A DNA stretch of 64,000 nt from Breviolum minutum Mf 1.05b.01 (Eukaryota > Sar > Dinophyceae > Suessiales > Symbiodiniaceae), in contig DF239752.1 of NCBI GenBank assembly GCA_000507305.1, forward strand, positions 95,446 through 159,445, written 5' to 3'. The position numbers were made by a program, and so were the translations under genes. This document shows positions 60,428-64,000 of the stretch, one piece after another; the first letter of the stretch is position 1, and every line of letters starts with the position of its first letter. The notes beneath the pieces were generated by a model. It was not told the DNA's origin. It saw only the letters and a list, made by a program, of their open reading frames with translations, and did no database searches.

Positions 60428-62009
60428 TCAGATTCCAGCATTTATTCTGCTCGCTATCCAGCTCAAGCCCTCCAAAAAAGCCCAGCACATGATCAAGAGC
60501 CACCCCCTACCTAGACCTTTGCACTGGACATGCTCACCGATGCACTTTCCAAATCTCTGCATCCAAAAAAGGCTTACGTTCCGAACATTCACGTTTTCAA
60601 GAGATGCTTTCGAGTGCATGATTTGAAAGCACCTCCTTCAGACCTGCTCCCGTGAGGGCACAGCAGCTTTGAATCTGGCAGCTGGCAGAAGAGTACGACA
60701 TGACGACATGATACAACAAAACTAAATGTTCATCAAAGTTCACCTGCCATGCTGCATGGGAAAAGATAGGATTTGTGATCAGCTTTGATCTAACGATGCT
60801 TCAGTACAATCCTGCTTGAACTTGCCTGCCACTCGTGGGTGAGGATCTTGTGCAAAGACAAGTCTTGTGCGATCTGGTCAAGGCAAAGCACTCGCGTGAG
60901 CTAACACTGACCTGACCCTGCAGTCCCAACCAGTCCCATGTACCACTTCACTGTGTCTAATCACAAAGCAACACAAGCTTTTGCACGGCACCTCTCCAGC
61001 ATTGCGGCTCCCCTGAATGTCCTGAAAGATCAATGTATAAATCAATTCAATTGGGAAGCTTCTTGTAGATAACCAGTGAACCAGCGCTGCAGTTGCATGC
61101 CAAGACATGTCCATGGAAGGCATTTTTAATCTTTGTTGATGACCTGCTTGTTGGCAAAGACCAGGAGGCAAGCATGTTTCAGATCCTGCTTGGGCTGATA
61201 ACAGCTGACAGCCCCGGTACAAAGAAGCCGAATTGTGATACCTATGCCGCGCCGATGCTGTGAGGAGACAAACTCATTTAGCATCAAATCCTCGTGCAAA
61301 ACAACGTTGAACAGCTCCATCTTTGCCAGGACCAAATTATCCTTGCCGATGGGCGTCAACGAGGCAGACTTCCATAAGTCACTGCAACAAAGTGTCGCAC
61401 CACTAACCGCTAAGCACTAACCAGCCAACTTGCTGCTTTATTCTCAGAATTCTCATTTCTAGTCTACCATTTCACAGCCACAGTCAGCTGATACTCTTCA
61501 CGCTTCTGTGGCCCGACCTGGTCATTACTGTCAACCACGAAGATAATCGCATCGGTATCCTGCTGCTGAATCATCTAACGCATCAAGCATAGTAATGACT
61601 TGAAACACTGCACTGGAATAGTGAGCAAGTGGTGTCCGCGAAGTAGGTAGACCAATGGGCACGCAAATTCTCCTGCAAATTTTCCAAGCTTCAGAAGTTT
61701 TCCCCCGAAAAAAACGAGGGGTTAAGCGTCTTGCCTGACCGGCCAGGTCCCAGACTTGGAAGGTAATATTCTCATGTTTCACCTCTTCGACCTGATGAAA
61801 TCATGGATTGCTGGCAATGAAAAAAATCCCTGGACCCTAAGATCCTGACATTGCTTCCAATGGTCGGCTGTGTCATAACAACCTGCTGTGTCATGTTGTT
61901 GTGGATTTTTCAAGCGTTGATCAAGAATCATCAAGGTCCTGCCTGACCAAGATGGAGGTTGTAGAGGATGGTAGTCTTGCCAGCATTGTTCAGGCCAACA
62001 ATGACAATC
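60428..62009 (-). CDS. ARL5: ARL5-like small GTPase, first exon missing
   Basis: ARL5 is an Arf-family GTPase of the trans-Golgi that helps recruit tethering factors. Minus-strand exons: 61943-62009 (IVIVGLNNAGKTTILYNLHL, P-loop), 61850-61882 (VVMTQPTIGSN, switch I Thr), 61735-61791 (VEEVKHENITFQVWDLAGQ, switch II), 61637-61672 (ENLRAHWSTYFA), 61518-61559 (DTDAIIFVVDSNDQ), 61291-61341 (LAKMELFNVVLHE), 61144-61185 (DLKHACLLVFANKQ, guanine specificity), 60992-61021 (DIQGSRNAGE), 60826-60900 (DQIAQDLSLHKILTHEWQ), 60644-60674 (IQSCCALTGAG) and about 60428-60480 (AFLEGLSWIASRINAGI, stop). Donors include GC (61943, 61735, 60826) and GA (61637, 61291). HED-L-K and the short C-terminus favour ARL5 over ARF1 or ARL1. 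The N-terminal exon with the myristoylation site is not found, and the last junction is uncertain. Confidence 0.88.
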
Positions 62010-63030
62010 CTTGGCTATGCATTATCTCGGTGGATTCGTGGATGTTTGCTTTCCTTCCCATATAGTTTGCACTCACCCAAACCCTAGGTCCGGCACTTGC
62101 ATTGCTGTTCATTTGAAAAGAATCCACGCCAAGCACGGCTCGCCTCAACGTTGCTTGTCATTGGAATCATAAGCTGGAATCCAGAAGTGAACTTTAAGAT
62201 TCAAACCCATATGCCCATCGTAGATGGTCTCACGTGGACTACCTGACCAAAGGTCAAAATCATCATGCGGACAGCTGTCAAATAAATGCAGTAACCAACC
62301 TGTCCAGAAACGCATTTGCTCGCTTTGCATCGCTCATCTGGTTTATAGTGGCCGATTTTGTGTGCGCACTTAAATCTACAGCCTGAACATTTCTAACGTG
62401 GTGTTTTGAACACAAATAAATTATACAATGATTAAACGACACTTGCAAATAAAGACTACCTAGGGCAACAGGGTTTTGGACAGGTCTGAGAAGTCTGAGA
62501 AGGTTTGAATGGTGCCGCGAAACCAAAAAAATACCTTTGCCAAACTCGGAAGTTTGAGCCAGCTCAAACAGAATCACTCTGACACCCAAGCAACCACAAT
62601 TTCATCAAAGGCTTGCAACCACCAGCTGAAAGTATTCACAGCCATTACCTCGAATTGCATCAGCCGGTGTCCTATCTTGCAAACAAAATGCGGCTGGAAA
62701 TGTACCGCTTGCAACATACAAATGCGAGCATCAAGGAATCATTCATATCCGATTCAGAATCAAAAACAATAAAAATTAAGAAATCCAGGCCTCTGTATAA
62801 TCAACCTATTTGTTGCATCATACACCTTTGTTTTTTGTGATCAATGTCTTCTTGTTTCCTGCCCATCTAATGAATGTTTAAATGCAAGAATGTAGGGGCT
62901 GCAAAACGATCCTGGGAGATCAGCAATCCAAAATATATTCAAAGCACAAATGCGTCCAAAACCCGTGATTCACGGCCTACAGTACATTCCAGAAACAAAA
63001 AACAACTCATTCTTTTGTTTTCCAAGAAAC
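62010..63030. other. Upstream of ARL5; no recognisable gene
   Basis: The first ARL5 exon should be in this stretch on the minus strand. I could not identify it with confidence. Confidence 0.35.
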
Positions 63031-63038
63031 ATTTCCCC

Positions 63039-63039
<1 letters not shown>

Positions 63040-63070
<31 letters not shown>
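63040..63070. repeat. (AAC)n trinucleotide repeat
   Basis: About ten AAC units. The poly-Asn and poly-Thr frames over it are artefacts. Confidence 0.9.
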
Positions 63071-63071
<1 letters not shown>

Positions 63072-63715
63072 TCATCACAACTCCGGTGTAATGTGCAATT
63101 TCACAGTGTCGTTTTGCCAAGGTCGGTTGAGGCGACTGAACCGCGCACACTCCGTTTTCACCAGGGACTGTTGATCTCGCTTAACGGTTGGGTAAACCCT
63201 TTGGTGTTACACAGCTTTGATGACCACAATGAGGGCATGCAAGATGTGGGTGAGATGCGCTCTTTTCAGCCAACGAAGCTACGAAGTCAAAGCGAGTCCA
63301 CCGACCCACCCACCCTTCATGTCATAAATCTACAGTCACCGCAAAATAACTTGTTCTTGTCAACCTCTCACGACTCTGCCATCAAACGTACGCTACTTCT
63401 CCCCAAAAAATTTTGTCGACGAGACTAAACGACGTTTTTCACTTGTCGTTATCTTCTGTATTTCTAAATTTCACCAGAGAAAAAGGCAAACAGAAAAAGT
63501 AGTACAACAAGTTGCAGGTGCAGGAATGTCCAACGGTTGTACTGCTCTGACTACAACAAATGCCACTCTACCGTTAATACTACCAGTAGTACCGCATAAG
63601 GCGGTGGCAGTCTCAAAAATACGAAACCTACTCCAGAGGTTGGTTGTTGTCAGTCCCAGATGGCACAGCAAAAGACACTGATGAATCGAGTGGTGAGGTC
63701 TTGTCTCTTTGCCAG
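63071..63715. other. No recognisable gene
   Basis: Nothing identifiable in either strand. Confidence 0.4.
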
Positions 63716-64000
63716 CCTTCTTTGCCTATCTAGCTACCTTCCTGCCCAGCTAGCTATTTACCTACCTCTCTATCTAACTATTTACCTATCTGACTATCTA
63801 ACTATCTACCTATCTGACTATCTAACTATCTACCTATCTAACTATCTAACTATCCAACTATCTAACTATCGAACTATCGAACTATCTATCTTTCTTCGTT
63901 CTTTCTTTCTCTCTTGTTTTCATTTTTTTTCTTTCTTGTTTTCTTTCTTGTTTTCTGTCGTTCTTTATTTCTTTCCTTTTTTTTTCGTTCTTTCTTTTTT
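63716..64000. repeat. (CTATCTAA)n then TTTC-rich simple repeats
   Basis: Phrases CTACCTAT, CTATCTAACTAT and GAACTATC repeat from about 63720 to 63890. A TTCTTTC/TTTTC-rich tail then runs to the end of the window. Confidence 0.9.

Noticed and set aside
61085..61135. SWHATAAL block as the ARL5 C-terminal exon
   Set aside because: It lies inside the intron between exon 61144-61185 and 60992-61021. The true IQSCCALTG exon is at 60644-60674.
1..64000. tRNA, rRNA, CRISPR arrays, or prokaryotic operons
   Set aside because: No T-loop/anticodon pattern, rRNA core, spaced direct repeats or Shine-Dalgarno-led gene clusters were seen.

Overview
This window is nuclear DNA of a dinoflagellate; a Symbiodiniaceae- or Polarella-like alga is my inference, and the species cannot be named. 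The evidence is internal. Four gene families are split into many short exons, most joined at AG|G acceptors. Their introns use GT, GC and also GA donors, a mix known from dinoflagellates. Exon joins keep the reading frame exactly where the protein family predicts. A tandem relict of the dinoflagellate spliced leader lies near 9.2 kb. Every gene I can recognise between about 17.9 and 62.0 kb is on the minus strand, matching the long one-way gene runs of dinoflagellates.

1-17.9 kb: no recognisable gene. It holds AT-rich DNA, simple repeats, the spliced-leader relict, a 21-bp minisatellite (11.3-12.3 kb, resuming at 12.66 kb), and three decayed 3' ends of non-LTR retrotransposons (12.29-13.92 kb). 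Two of these end in the same three-armed RNA fold with a compensatory base change. Large microsatellites follow (13.92-14.55 kb), with one ambiguous base at 14049.

17.9-31.3 kb, minus strand: an unrecognised acidic protein (17.9-18.74 kb), a methionine-R-sulfoxide reductase (21.6-22.4 kb), and the kinesin-2 accessory subunit KAP3 (about 25-31 kb).

34.3-52.1 kb, minus strand: two copies of a plasmepsin V-like, type I membrane aspartyl protease (34.27-38.15 and 48.18-52.08 kb) with matching exon-intron maps. Between them lies a gene with one very large exon (44.09-46.45 kb, over 770 codons: coiled coil, then Ser/His-rich, then membrane segments), probably starting at 46736, plus exon-like pieces of unrecognised genes.

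52-64 kb: a hexanucleotide array (54.4-54.8 kb), several unrecognised minus-strand exons, an ARL5-like small GTPase (60.4-62.0 kb), and simple repeats at the end.

Four copies of a roughly 100-bp inverted-repeat element (MITE) lie in or beside these genes. The two inside the protease genes are in different introns, so they inserted after the duplication. The recognisable genes belong to membrane traffic (ARL5), flagellar transport (KAP3), protein repair (MsrB) and secretory-pathway proteolysis; nothing suggests one shared pathway.
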